From Eretmocerus hayati (lineage: Eukaryota; Arthropoda; Insecta; Hymenoptera; Aphelinidae), in contig CM056743.1 in NCBI GenBank assembly GCA_029851415.1, forward strand, positions 125,704,305 through 125,768,304: a stretch of DNA of 64,000 bases. The letters are read 5' to 3'. Shown here piece by piece: positions 49,693-61,402 of the stretch. The notes under the pieces were generated by a model. The model ran no database searches and was not told the DNA's origin. It saw nothing but the letters and a program-made list of their open reading frames with translations. The position numbers and the translations under genes are program-made. Position 1 is the stretch's first letter. Each line of letters begins with the position of its first letter.

Positions 49693-52600
49693 ATGTCGTC
49701 AGGCAGAAAAAATTTGTGCTCTTACAAGGGTTGCCCAAACAGCCAGCGACGGAATTCGGATTTATCATTTCACCGTTTCCCATCCGATCCGGCAAGGTCA
49801 GTGTCGTGGGAAAATGGATCGCAAAGTTCTCAATGTTGCATTTTGGTATGCTGCTTGAGCATATAAAACCAACCACTGCTTCGGCACTGAGTTTGGTTAT
49901 GAAAATTACGAGGAGTTCGTGCTCTTGGCCGTGCTCTTCGTTACGCAGTTTATTATTTATCCTGTCCGTTCACTCCTTCCGTGAAAAAAATTGTCGTGAC
50001 CAGTGTGCATGTGCTTGATGTCACTTTATTTTAAGATTTGACCGGCGGTAGCCTGAGAGCTTGTTAAGATGATTAATTTGGTTACGAAATCACTCGAAGT
50101 TAATCAAGTAATCGGGAAGTCGTACATAATACGCAAACATGATTAACACGTCGATTTGAGATTATTATTTATTCATTCACAACCGAAACGTACATGATGT
50201 ACCCATCAATGTATGTGTGCTCGATGTCATAGATATAGGGGGTTTATATATATAAATAAACGTATGTGTGCGCGCAAGTGAAGTAGATAATCAGAGATTC
50301 AGAGTGATGAAAAATCGCTGAAAATATGTGGGTAACTTATTGCCCTCGTTGTGAATTATAAGGTCACGTGATGTCATGTAGCGTTAATTACCTGCCTCCT
50401 CGTTGAACTCTGGCGAAAATTTCCAGCAATTTCTCGATGAGTCATCCCGCAGCTTTCGCACGTTTTCGTCCATTTAATTGAGAAAATGGACCAATTGATG
50501 AGAAAAAATACACTTTAATGAATTGTAAATCATTCTTATCATAATTTGACCGTAAGTTAAACTTTTCATGGTTTTTGGAAGGAAAATTTCAGGTCATCAT
50601 CTCGTTCTTGAGATTCATCAATGTATAATTGATATTTTTCCTTGAAAATTTTATCATGGCAATAGTATTCATACCATAGTATAGTATTCACTGTATGCAT
50701 TCCAATGCATTCCATTCTTTGATTGATATTTTTGAACATTATCTCTGAGGAGATGTGCAACTGAGTCGTGTATTCCGAGCCATATTTTTAAGGCGAACGT
50801 AGAAGGTGATTCTTAAGATTCCGAACTGAGTCATCACTATTCAAATGCAATATTTTCTATTCTCTGGACGAGAAATCATATAAGTCTTTTAATTATTTTT
50901 ATGATTTTCAATTCTTTTAATTCTTTTAATAATTCAATTATCTCGCTTGAGAAAATAGCACCACGGTAGTATTATCAATGCCCGCCAATTTTCTCTTGAA
51001 TTTGAGTAGTTCTGGGACTCTCTTCCTTGCAGACGAATCCAGTGGTGTTTGCTCTCTGGGAATACGCAGCTGCAAGGACTTAATGAATTACAAATGGAAA
51101 ATCATCGTCTCTGTTCTGTGCACTTCGACGAGAAACAATTTGTGCGCAAAGGAGGTAAAGGTCAGAATAGATTAAGAAATGATGCTTTGCCCTTAGATTA
51201 TACGGGAAATCCAATGTCGCTCGTCCAGGAAGTAATTAACACTCCTAGTCTAGTCGAAAATGTGACGTACCCTTCCCTTTTTGGTTTTACTGACGATAAT
51301 GGTAGACGAGTACGCATGAATATCGACTCTCCTGTACTAGTACAAAGTGAGCCTCCAATTATTGACTTAGATAATAATTCCACTCGTGGCGCTGGTTCTT
51401 CAATGCCGCATAATGTTGATTCTCAAATTAACGTGAGTGTAGACTCTATCGACAATGAGTCGACAAATTGCTCGCCAATGAATTCTGAAAGTGACGAATT
51501 GAAGAGATATAAGGATGAAGTAGAGTCATTGAAGAAACAGCTAAACGAAAAAGACTTAGCTTGTAAGAAAGCGTTGAAACAGAATAAAGTATACGCTGGT
51601 AGGATTAAATATTTGAGGAAGATTGAGAGGATGAAGGAATATGAAAGGAATAGGGACGCCGAAATTCTTAGGAAGAAGATTAAAAATAAAGATAAAGTAA
51701 TTGCTCGCCTCAAATTGAAAGATAAAATACGAGATGAAAAATGTAAAGAGGCGGTAAAATTCAGAAACCAATGCGAACAATTAGAAAAGGAGGCCCGAGA
51801 ATTTCTTGAAATGCAGTTAAATCATGTTAAGTTGAAAAAGTGGGAAGAGAATGAAAAACAATTTTGCATCTCTCTATTCTACAAATCTCCAAAAGCTTAT
51901 CGCTGGCTCCGCGAACAGAAAAAATTGAAATTGGCGTGTATAACTTTAATAAGACAATGGGTGAATGAGTTAGATCTATGTCCCGGAAAAGGGCGTAAAT
52001 TGTTAGAAGTTATGAAAATGAGAACGAGTGGCATGTCTCGTCGCGATCGTGAATGCGTGTTAATGTGGGATGCAATGAGTTTCAAAGAATGGTTAGAATA
52101 TAATCCCAAGAAAGACATTGTGGAAGGGGTCGAAGATCTCGGAGAGCACGGTCGATGTGGTAAAAAAGCCAATCATGTTCTCGTTTTTCAGTTAGTCGGT
52201 CGTCAAAAAAATTGGCGTCAACCAGTCGCGTATTATTTATCTCGTAATGATGTCTCGGGAGACAATTTAAATAAAATCATTCCAGACGTACTAGATTATG
52301 TAGAAGAAGCTGGTTTCATTACAAAATCGATGGTTTGCGACCTGGGATCTCCGAATGAGAGAGTTGTCAATCTTTTGGGTATAACGAAAGAAAAACCTTA
52401 CATTGAAAGATTCAATCGTAAGATTTTCTTCAATTACGATGTTCCTCATTTGATAAAATGCTTGAGAAATAATGTGCGTGCCCATGACTTCTGGGAGCGA
52501 GAGAATCGTGTTTCCTGGGGTTCACTCCGAGAGTTGAGGGAATTAGAAAGAGGGAAGCCTTGTAAAGCAGCACCGAAATTGACAGATGCGCATTTGGATC

Positions 52601-54054
52601 CAGATAATTGGCAAAAGATGAATGTTAGCTTAGCAACGCAGATTTTCAGCAATTCTATCTCATCGGCGCTGCTTGCAGGTTTTCTATCTTCAGAATTGAA
52701 GGATCCGCATTGTGTATCAACCGCCAATTTTTTGAAAAAGATCAATGACCTCTTTGATTGTCTCAATAGCCGTCACCCTAATGACCCAAATCCACTTCGA
52801 CGACCATTGTCCGATCGTAATCCTCGAGTTCTTGAGACTCTGACCGATAGCTTAGAATTCATTAAAGGATGGCACTGCAAGGATCTTGATAAGCAGCCAC
52901 CATTCATCGAGGGCTTCTATTTGACAGTTAAAAGTATTATTTTGCAGTGGGAAGATATGAAAGCAGCTGGTGGAAAATTCTTATTAACATCTCGATTACA
53001 ACAAGATCCTCTAGAAAACTTATTTGCAGTTTTGCGAGGGCGTACCGGCGATAACCCTAATCCAACGGCTATGCAAGTGAGGCGTAATCTACAGTACGCA
53101 ATTACTGCCAATCTTATTTCGTCATCATCTTCAAGTAATTGTCAACCAGACGGTACAGTCGCTCTTCTAGCAATGCCCGAAGATGTGCAAGATAGTCCTT
53201 CCGATTCCAATGAGCGTGGGGAGTATCAAGTCGAAAATAATGAAGGTTCTCCGGATAATCCTGAGATTGATGCCCCTGACGAGATTCAACAGTTGATAGA
53301 GAGCTCAGTTCTTGGAGATCTCGATAACAATGGATCAGATACTGAAACGTGTTCCGAAGGGGAGTTCAGCCCACGAGGAGTTGAGAGCCTCCATGAATGT
53401 ACAGAAAAAGACAAATACTCTCTGGAAGATCAGTCACGTTCAGATCCATCGCTATCGAGAAGTTCAAGTTTACCCGATCATTCGGATCGCCTTGATAGCA
53501 TAATTGATCGTCCGAACGATGCTTTTACAATTACTGATGCCGCCACTAAGTACGTAGCGGGATATATAAGTACGAAATGTTGCTCTAAATTCAAGTGTGA
53601 GGTTTGTGAGTCTTTTACAAGTCGCGAAAATAAGTCTTTTCAAAAAAATGATGACATGCTAATTTTTCTGAAAGCCTATAAGTCATCTAAAGCCGAGGGA
53701 GACTTTGGTCGACTACGCGTCCCAAGTGAAGAGTTTGTTCATGTAATTCGGGTAGCACTTTCTGTTTTCGACAAAAAATTCCTTCCGTCTATTGCAGAAA
53801 ATGGGATCGCGCAATTTTTGTTCAGTAAGATCCAGAGTAGCGTCGGTGCAAAGAGGCTTCAATTTTTCCAAGTGGACGAGTCGTGTCGAGCTCATCGTGA
53901 ATTCATGATTTCTTTCTTTATTAGAGTTCACATATTTTATAAACTGAAATGGGTGAATCGTGACGCAAGAGACGGGAAGAAGCAGAAAAAGAGGAAGCGC
54001 AATGGTTCACAAGTAGAGAAAGATATAAAATTGCTGAAAGTTAGCTGCCAGTGA
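49693..54054 (+). CDS. P-element/THAP9-like transposase (2 exons, intact)
   Basis: Exon 1 is 49693-49796, the donor GTCAGT, the acceptor CTTCCTTGCAG, and exon 2 51033-54054; total about 1041 residues. The THAP zinc finger is at 9-90: C9, C14, C62, H65, with the conserved P30, W39, F66 and P88, formed only after splicing. A lysine/glutamate-rich coiled coil spans about 188-310. The RNase H-like core has WDAMSFKEWLEY (D381), VCDLGSPNE (D471), a DVPHLIKCLRNN block (D504) that starts the region corresponding to the GTP-binding insertion, and QDPLENLF (E696). After an acidic linker comes a YVAGYISTKCCSKFKC.VC cysteine motif near 865-895, as in other THAP9-type proteins. It should cut and rejoin element ends in the nucleus. 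No stop or frameshift is seen. In Drosophila P, splicing controls tissue expression; here only one intron is evident. Confidence 0.88.
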
Positions 54055-54446
54055 GAATTTCATTTCAACAATATTCATTTGCGTTCAGCGGTTCGATTTC
54101 GATATTCATCCATTCGATATAATTGTGTACTTGCTCATCCATACTTCAAATTACAAGCTTCGATATAACTCACTTCCGAGAATTATCATAACACGCCGTG
54201 TTTACATCTCGTAGAAAAGAGATTGTTATTTTTGAATCAGATCTCATGGGGCCGTCGTTCTGAGTATCGCATGTTGCTCTCTATCTATACCAATTACCCT
54301 GGTAGAATTTCGACACTTCTCAGTCTTGTTATCGTTCAAAAACTACTTGAAAATATGTCAAGAGCTTCAAGTATTTACTTTGTACAGTTTTACCCTAGAA
54401 TAACAGAGAAAGAAATTATTCAAGATAAAAAACTATGATAGTGCGC

Positions 54447-54497
<51 letters not shown>

Positions 54498-55616
54498 AGT
54501 AAGTCGCTGTGTGCAAGCGTTTGCGTGGTGTGTGTATCATAACAGATTATGTGTTATTTTTCATTTCTCGATCCGATCTGATAACCACTTATACTCCTCT
54601 CATTCTGAGTGCAGAAGGCGTATTTGTCCTAATCATCAAATAGTTTTATGTTCCAGCATTGATCAACTATAATGCTCCTGTACTAACAACAAACGACCTC
54701 ACATAACACTAACAACCTCGTCCTCGTCCCATCCAGATGGAATATAGCTGCCACCTTCCCGCTTGGTTTCCATCGAGTAATATTAGTTCATGATTTGCCC
54801 AAACAATCGACCTTCTCAGTAGTGTCTTTACACGTTAATAAGGACCGGATTCTTTAAGCGAACTCCACAATAGTTTTCATATGAGAAATTTATTAGATCA
54901 CAGTGAGTAATTAGAATATTCACGTTGCGTACTTGATCTGAGAAAAATCAGCTCAACAATCCTCACCGCTCACGAATTGTAGTCAAAAAACGAAGGATTG
55001 TTCGCCTGTCAGAGCCACTTCATGTATTTCTATCTTCATGCCTACGATCGTTCCTAAAATTCTATAAAGAGAACAAGCCATCATTCATGATCATACATAT
55101 TGCAGTGCATCGATCAAATACAAGGTTTGTTGAATGATAATTTGATGATTTCTGGGTCCATCATTGCTTCTCTCTATCGCTATGAATTATCATGAACTAA
55201 TATTAGCTAAGAGCAGCAAAAACAATTGAGGAATGATAAACCTTGATATGCCCGCCCATGGTTCAATTTAATCACGAGCAAAAGTAACAATTATCCAATT
55301 GTAACACTAACACGGATATTGAGTCGGTTCATAACATCATAGAACTGTCGTAAAGCTCTGATCTTTTAAACAAAGAAAGTCGTGTCATCATGCACAGCAA
55401 TTTAGATTTACAATCATACTGTCTAGTAATCACACAAACTCGTCCAGTCTTGCCTAAACTCCATACGGAATCTTCAGCGTGTAAAACGATCCTTAATTTT
55501 GCGGAAGGAGCCAAACATTCAACGTAGTCGAAGAAATCATTTCCAACAGATACGGCTAAACGATGTAAAATTGAAAAAAAAGAAAAACAAAAACAATTTA
55601 CCTTTCTGTGAAAAGT
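54055..55616. other. Non-coding 3' part of the P-like element
   Basis: No coding frame is recognised. It contains the alternating repeat at 54441-54496 and an ACCCTGGTAGAA phrase at 54296-54307 resembling the CACTA-like terminus, without a partner end. Confidence 0.5.
54441..54496. repeat. (GC)10 (GT)18 alternating purine-pyrimidine tract
   Basis: A 56-bp run of strictly alternating purine and pyrimidine, first GC then GT dinucleotides. Such tracts readily form Z-DNA. It lies in the non-coding 3' part of the P-like element. Confidence 0.95.
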
Positions 55617-55617
55617 T

Positions 55618-55769
55618 AGAAAAAAAAGCCGTCAATTTGTGATCGAACCCGGGCCCTACGGGTTGCTATGTGAGCGCTTTACCGACGGAGCTACTCTCAC
55701 TGATACATCACTAGACGAGATATTTGTCATAAGCTGTGGGCCCCTGAGAGGCTAAGAATTGCTGGTGTT
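55618..55769 (-). repeat. tRNA-like (SINE-like) unit 1
   Basis: On the minus strand: a leader with CAGGGG and CAGCTTATGACAAATATCTC, then an A-box-like GTAGCTCCGTCGGTAAAGCG, an anticodon-arm-like stretch, a B-box GGGTTCGATC, and a T-run that could end Pol III transcription. The 3' acceptor arm does not pair properly, so it is not an intact tRNA gene. Unit 2, about 0.65 kb to the right, has the same order, including about 70 bp of shared leader upstream of the A box. Confidence 0.6.
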
Positions 55770-56287
55770 TTCCCATATATCTCTCAGTTCTTCATTTTTC
55801 TGTTATGAAAAAACGGGAATTATCATCATGATTCTTTACATTATCATAGTTATGACGAGAATTATTAACGAAAATTATTATTATTATTATTATCAGTTCC
55901 AGATTGAAATGAATGAATTCACGTGAGTTAATTGAAAAGATTTGATTTTTCAAATTCTTTACGTCTTATCATTATTGTCAGGCGATTTATAAATCATATG
56001 AATCGTATTTCTTCTTTACCAGCGTCTACTCCATCAATACAATGACTCACGTGGTGTTTGAGGGTAGAGATTCTCTGAGATTTTCTATCACATGTCTTAT
56101 GAATCACATAAATTCATTCACTGTTACCGAATAACCGATCCAGTTTCATGAGGAATTTCCGGTGTCTAAAATTACATAAAGTTTTATTAAATAAGCAAAA
56201 AATTTGCCGCACTCAAAAGATCTCATATCTTGATAAATATAGGAAAACGATAGGAATTATGAAAACAAAAAAAAAAGAGAAGGTAAA

Positions 56288-56446
56288 TGAAAAAAAAAAA
56301 AAAATTACCTGACCGGGATCGAACCCACGACCTTTAGATCCCCAGGCGTGCACGCTCCCGACTGAGCTAACACCACTGTACGCAATATACATGAGATGTT
56401 CGTTATAAGCTGCGCGCCCCTGCGGGGCTTGGGATTGATGGTGTTG
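56288..56446 (-). repeat. tRNA-like (SINE-like) unit 2
   Basis: On the minus strand: a leader CAGGGGCGCGCAGCTTATAA, then TTAGCTCAGTCGGGAGCGTG (A box), GTGGGTTCGATCCCGGTCAG (B box), then a run of about 14 T. The T arm is good but the acceptor stem is incomplete. Same orientation and layout as unit 1, so they are diverged copies of one SINE-like sequence or an internal duplication of the transposon. Confidence 0.6.
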
Positions 56447-56817
56447 TTTCGGTTCTTTATTACACTACAACTTGCGGGAAACGGGCATGTTCTCCATCCA
56501 AGAAAGCCTTCTAATTAGGCCATTAATATACATTTCATTCAACCCATTCACATTCGCTCGAGCATTTCTCAAATGCGGCAAAGACTCTGATATACGTAGA
56601 AATGAGTATTGAATGCTTTGAAGAACCTCTCCACGATACCAGTCCAATTTTCCGAGGCGGGGACGATTTACTCATCATAATTAAAATCTCCACGTCTGCG
56701 ACAAGGTTTCGGAGCGAATTTGAGCTGCCGCCGCAGCGATGCTTGCAAAGCTTGCGCGACAGTCGCGCTATCATGCGGCCACCTCGATAACCTTGCCTGG
56801 CCCCGCGTCGCCCATAA

Positions 56818-56850
56818 GGACCTGTGCTTCTATACGGGTCTATCTTCGTT
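56818..56850. repeat. Right TIR of the P-like element
   Basis: 33 bases ending TATACGGGTCTATCTTCGTT, exactly inverse to the left TIR at 49336-49368. Confidence 0.9.
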
Positions 56851-56896
56851 GGCAACACCAACGAAGATAGACTGGACCCATCTTCGTTGGCAACAC
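56851..56896. other. Second target copy, P-type excision footprint, third target copy
   Basis: GGCAACACC (56851-56859) is followed by AACGAAGATAGAC (13 nt of a TIR), seven filler bases TGGACCC, ATCTTCGTT (9 nt of the opposite TIR) and again GGCAACAC (56889-56896). P excision in Drosophila typically leaves one duplication and 10-20 nt of each TIR. The simplest reading is that an earlier copy sat in this target and left, and the present element then inserted into the duplicated target. A collapsed tandem pair is an alternative. Confidence 0.75.
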
Positions 56897-56902
56897 GTGC
56901 AT

Positions 56903-57140
56903 TGTTATAAATCTTGAATACTTTTAAAAATATTCAAATAGGTAAGCCGATACTCGAATAAAAGTGTTCGTAGAATCCAAGCTTGGATTAGAATTGATGT
57001 TGCCCTCTGATTGATGTTTAGTTGGAATATTTGAAGGATCTAGACATTTAACTCGAATAAGGTTATGTTTTTTTAATAATTCCATTGCAGCTGCAGTAAA
57101 ATAATCAACTAGTTGGTTTGACTTATATCAAAAATCTACT
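56903..57140. promoter_or_regulatory. LLPH upstream region, possible bidirectional promoter
   Basis: 238 bp lie between the LLPH start codon and the putative start codon of the divergent split exon. An ATTGCAG acceptor-like site about 50 bp before the LLPH ATG could mark a 5' UTR intron. No TATA box in a clear position. The P-like element lies immediately to the left, so LLPH may have lost upstream regulatory DNA or gained that of the element. Confidence 0.35.
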
Positions 57141-57857
57141 ATGGCAAAATCATTGAGAAGTAAATGGCGAAGAAAATGTAGAGCAGTTAAAAGAGTGCGC
57201 TATGGTGAGAAAGAATTAGCAAGGCTGAAGAAGACACTGGGAATAGATGAAAATGCTCCCAATGATGTGGAAATGAGTGAGATTGAAAAAATTGCCACAG
57301 GTGAGTTCTGAGAATCAGTATCTGTGTCATATTAATCAATAGTATTACACCAATATGCAAGGAAGTCCCACTAGCCAAATTAAAGTGCTATCCTATAGTT
57401 GTGACAATGGTTTTCTTCATGTGACCAATCAATCATCTAATACTGATTCATTGCCTACTGACTTGAATTTGAAAAACTGGATGTGCAGTGATTATCTAAA
57501 CTAGAGTTGCTCGCTTAGAATGTTTCTCAACCAAATCATACTTCTACCCAATGAACAACCTCAAATCTAAGTCATTGGCTCTCTTGTCTTTCAGTGACTG
57601 ATGCTAAAGCAATCAAGCAAGGCAAGCAAAAAGATAATAGTGAAGCACCAGATGAAATTGAAAAAATGGATGATGGAACTACTCGAGTTTACAATAAAAA
57701 GACTATGCTAGATCAGTATGGAAACTATCCAGTATGGATGCACCGCAGAAAAATACTAAAGCACAAGAAAGGGCGCTCAAAGTCACAGAAGGCCACCACA
57801 AAAAAGGATAAGAGGCTCACACGCAAAGATAAGAAACAGAAAGCAACTAAAACATAG
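57141..57857 (+). CDS. LLPH: LLP homolog (LLPH), nucleolar basic protein, 2 exons
   Basis: Exon 1 is 57141-57300 (donor GTGAGT), exon 2 57595-57857 (acceptor TTTCAG). The product is 140 residues; the human protein has 129. The N-terminus MAKSLRSKWRRK and the C-terminal block around residues 95-112 (KTMLDQYGNYPVWMHRRK) are the two family signatures. Between them is an acidic, weakly conserved linker, and the tail is lysine-rich. LLPH is a small nuclear/nucleolar protein linked in mammals to ribosome-related functions and neuronal growth. The start is certain because the conserved signature begins at this ATG. An AATAAA lies at 58019-58024. The gene is complete and convergent with the EGFL7/8-like gene, 291 bp from its stop. 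Confidence 0.92.
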
Positions 57858-58148
57858 TTTGGACAAGCATCCACAGTTTACTTTTAAACTCTTACATTAA
57901 GAGCAGGGTTTCTTGACGAATTTTTTTTCAATAATTGATTAATTTCTTGTATATTTAGTACAAAATCAAGTAATACATAAATCTAATAGAACTTAGATTG
58001 TACGAATATTAAATTCTTAATAAATGTAATGACTTATATCAAATCAGTCATTGAAGATATCTTCTAGGGTTTCAATTTCCTAACAGATCAAGATTGAGTA
58101 AGCTCTTGAACTACTCGAAGTAGGTTCTATAAGTTTGAGTATCTCATT

Positions 58149-60846
58149 TCAGAAAATATTGGATCTACATCTCGTTTTCATACGATTTTCAAGTTCTAAT
58201 ACTTTGCTTGTCAACTGTTCGATTTTCTTAGCTTCAAACTCATACAGTCTAAGCTTACTCTTCAGCTCATAAATTTCTTGATGCATAGATTGCTGAAAAA
58301 AACAGAGATCGCATTGTTAGACTCATAACAAACTTGAGATGTTGCTATTCTATATAATATGCTCACCATTTGGTGGACGCTCCTCCTAATTTCATTGATA
58401 CTTTCAATAGCAAGCGTGATCTTAGAGGCAATCTCATTATTATAAGATTCCATCTTGTCACCTTTTTCAAATTGCTGTAAGATTTTCATTGAATGATTAT
58501 ATGGTCATAATTACCTAATGAGAAGTCATCACATGATTAATTTTTATTCCAACTACTATTACCTCTTCTAGTCTCGTGAGACGGCGTATTAATTCCTCAT
58601 AGTCTGTTTCATCTCTATTGTTGACATCATTTTCAGTTTCTGAAATCGGATGAATATCAAAATAAATAGTTATGCACTTGATTTAATATTATAGCGAATT
58701 GTTCAAGTATAGTATTGTCGAGTATGCTCCCTCGATCCGCTGTTCATCTCATTTTCCACTACAGCCTAACAGTATTCGGAAAAATTTTCAATGAAGTATT
58801 TCTCTCGAGAGTTCATGTATAAAATTGACGAATCATAGCTTTGAGTACTAGATCGATATGGAAAATTTTTTCTGCAATTTGTTGTGCAGGGTTGCATACA
58901 ACCAAATGAAGCACTGGTTGACGAATATTTTGTCACTTTTCTTTTGGACATTCCGAATAGGGAAGTAATGTTTAGCCACTGTAATTCGATTCTCGACCGT
59001 CTGAAACGGATGAAAAACGTTTTGTTGTATCTTAGTGAATAGAGTGTACTCATGCATGGATTTATCATTCTGCTCTGTGACGAAAGATCCACTTCTATAC
59101 GAATTCTCGACAAAATCAAATCTGACGCATTCCCAGGGCTAAACTTTGGAAGGTGATTAATCTAGCTATGGTTAGCCATCTGTGTTCGAGAATAAAGAGA
59201 AGTTTCTTATCGATCCGAAACTATCATCTCGCGAATGAAAATTTACGTTACAAAAAGGCTGAAATATTCCCATTCGAATTTCGGATCGTTGATTATTTTC
59301 GAACCATTACACGATCAATACGAAATCATGGTCCAAGTATCGATGAATAATAGTTTTCAATTCTTGATGAGAAAAATGCAACATGCTTTGTAATTCTATA
59401 TAAAACACAACCCGTCGTAATGGCATACCTATGCAAAAAATGATTTTCGTAAAAATCTGGAAAGTATTAAGAATGCAAAAAAGATTCTATACGAACCAGC
59501 AAATATTGGCCTTCTCGTAGTTGATGTTGTCGGTATCAACTCGACTTCGCCTTCCAAATCTCGCGCTTCAAAAGCAGTTCCATCGCTATCTGAAAAAAAC
59601 GAGAATGAACTGTACTCAAATCTTGATGTATAACATGCAAAATTCAGTATGCTAGAACCAAAGTAGATGCTCACCACTTTTCCGGCATGATTGTCGATCT
59701 GCTTGTAATTCGTATCCATTCCTGCACTGGCACTGATACGTACCGGGCAGATTTTTGCAAATTTGATCGCATGGTTTTTGACTTGCACATTCGTCCACAT
59801 CTGTAAGCCGTAAAAAGTTGAACCAGAAGGCTGTCACGCTTGCGCATGAATCATAAATCAGAATGAATTTCGTTTTTTACGGAATAGCATGAAAATTGAG
59901 GAATCGAACTGATCTTGACCATCAATTAAAATTTACACATCTGATGCGGTCTCTACCCAATCATGCAACATCAACGAAATGCATGAGATTCATCATTACG
60001 TAAAGAAACAATTTGATCGTTACTCACGTCAAGTCTGGATTTTGAATATCTATTTGATTTTTGAATTTTGTTTCATCTTATTTCTAATGATCTGCACTAG
60101 AACAGTTATACAGTTTTTCTACTGCATACGACATTGATCATCAAATCCATCAGAATTGGTAGATTTATTGATAAATTCATCATAGGACTTTGTGATGAAT
60201 GCAAGAGAGAATCAGTGGTAAAGAAATGAAATGAAATCCAAAGGTCATTTTCGAGTCAATACCAAGCTTCCTTGAGCTGCAATTATTTTCAAAATTACCC
60301 GACGAGTAAAAATCGCATTCGACCGTGTTAGCGTCGTAATAATTGAGTCACATTGAGATCTATGTTTTCGACATTTTTATCAGAATGACATCTTCGTGAA
60401 ACTCTAATTCAATCGTCTGAAAATCAATATTCCTAGTGATTATAAGGGTTCCAAATTTACAAATCCATCTTCCATCTACCCCAAAATTGTCACGAAAATC
60501 CAATCAAGAGTTCTGTTAGTTTTACAAAGACGATTCACTAGAGTTTGCTCTAAAAGTAATACTCGATTGGCAATGTGATTCGTCTTATTTGTGCAAATGA
60601 GCTTCTCACTTCAACAATTCAGCTAGAATAAATGCTTCGGGGGGTAAATGAGTACTCGCTTGATCAAACTTGATGAGAATTCCACCGAGAAACGTGACAT
60701 GATTTCGTGCATTCAGGTACCTTATATATCCCCCCTCGTCTCTTCCTTACCTATTTGGCAGTAGTCTCCCGTAAAGCCCTTGAGACAGCTACATTTCCCA
60801 GGAGATGAACAGGTTCCTCCATTTTGACATGGTTGCGGGCACACGG
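58149..60846 (-). CDS. EGFL7/8-like secreted protein, last six exons (5' end outside)
   Basis: Exons in transcript order: 60846-60751, 59800-59675, 59589-59497, 58639-58563, 58474-58367, 58292-58149 (stop TGA). GT-AG borders and phases agree throughout; the two EGF exons and the linker exon are phase 1. About 213 residues are visible. The first exon is a six-cysteine EGF ([22 protein letters not shown]). The second is a calcium-binding EGF starting DVDEC with CQCRNGYEL. Then come an acidic Thr-rich linker and a C-terminal coiled coil of about 110 residues ([10 protein letters not shown] to [12 protein letters not shown]). EGF, cbEGF and terminal coiled coil in this order are the EGFL7/EGFL8 layout; the N-terminal signal peptide and EMI domain should lie upstream, beyond the window or in undetected exons. 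The family acts in the extracellular matrix. Another EGF-repeat protein is possible but less likely. Confidence 0.8.
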
Positions 60847-61402
60847 CTGAAAGCACGTCAATAGTCGACTGTTATAATGTACTCTCTCTGACTATAAGTA
60901 CGTCGTTTTGTCATCTTGGCGTGCACTTTCTCGCGTTGTTACGAATGATTTCTAGATTGATTTACATTATAACAGGTAATGAGTTTGAGAGTTTAAGAGA
61001 AATGATTCGTGACGCGTTAGTTTTATTTGGTTAGTTGCATTTAAAAATATTTTTTTTCGATCCTGGCGAATGATCTTATTTCATTTTATTTCATTTAAAA
61101 AAAAACAAAATACGGGCTTATTAGCCCTTTACGATGATAAGGTTTGAATTATGATAGTAACTCAATCATTATAACAATACTTGAATTAGATACAAAAGAA
61201 AAAACAAGATAATAATTTCATTTCATCTAAAAGAGAGAACATGCCAGGAGATCTACAAACAACAGATGCATCATGGGATGATACAATAGGGAAATATAAG
61301 AATTCCAACGCTTCACCCTTAACTACCCGTAGTTGCCGTTTGGCACACATGGAATTTCAGTTGCATTCAAAAACTTGGAATGATCTTTACAAAGTCTGGA
61401 AA

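Larger units (their letters stand above)
49336..56850 (+). mobile_element. Complete P-element/THAP9-like DNA transposon
   Basis: The termini are 33-bp perfect inverted repeats (49336-49368 and 56818-56850) starting AACGAAGATAGACCCGTATA. The flanking duplication is GGCAACAC(C). Drosophila P has 31-bp TIRs and 8-bp duplications, so the architecture agrees. The element encodes one transposase (49693-54054, +) with a THAP domain and all expected core motifs, followed by a 2.8-kb non-coding 3' part that contains a (GC)n(GT)n run and two tRNA-like units. It is inserted 290 bp upstream of the LLPH start codon. Perfect TIRs and an intact frame suggest a recent insertion. Confidence 0.9.

Noticed and set aside
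54296..54307. ACCCTGGTAGAA phrase like the CACTA-like terminus, also near 31120
   Set aside because: Similarity stops after about 12-14 bases and no inverse partner is present, so no element can be delimited.
55618..56446. Functional tRNA genes
   Set aside because: A and B boxes are present but acceptor stems do not pair and cloverleafs are incomplete.
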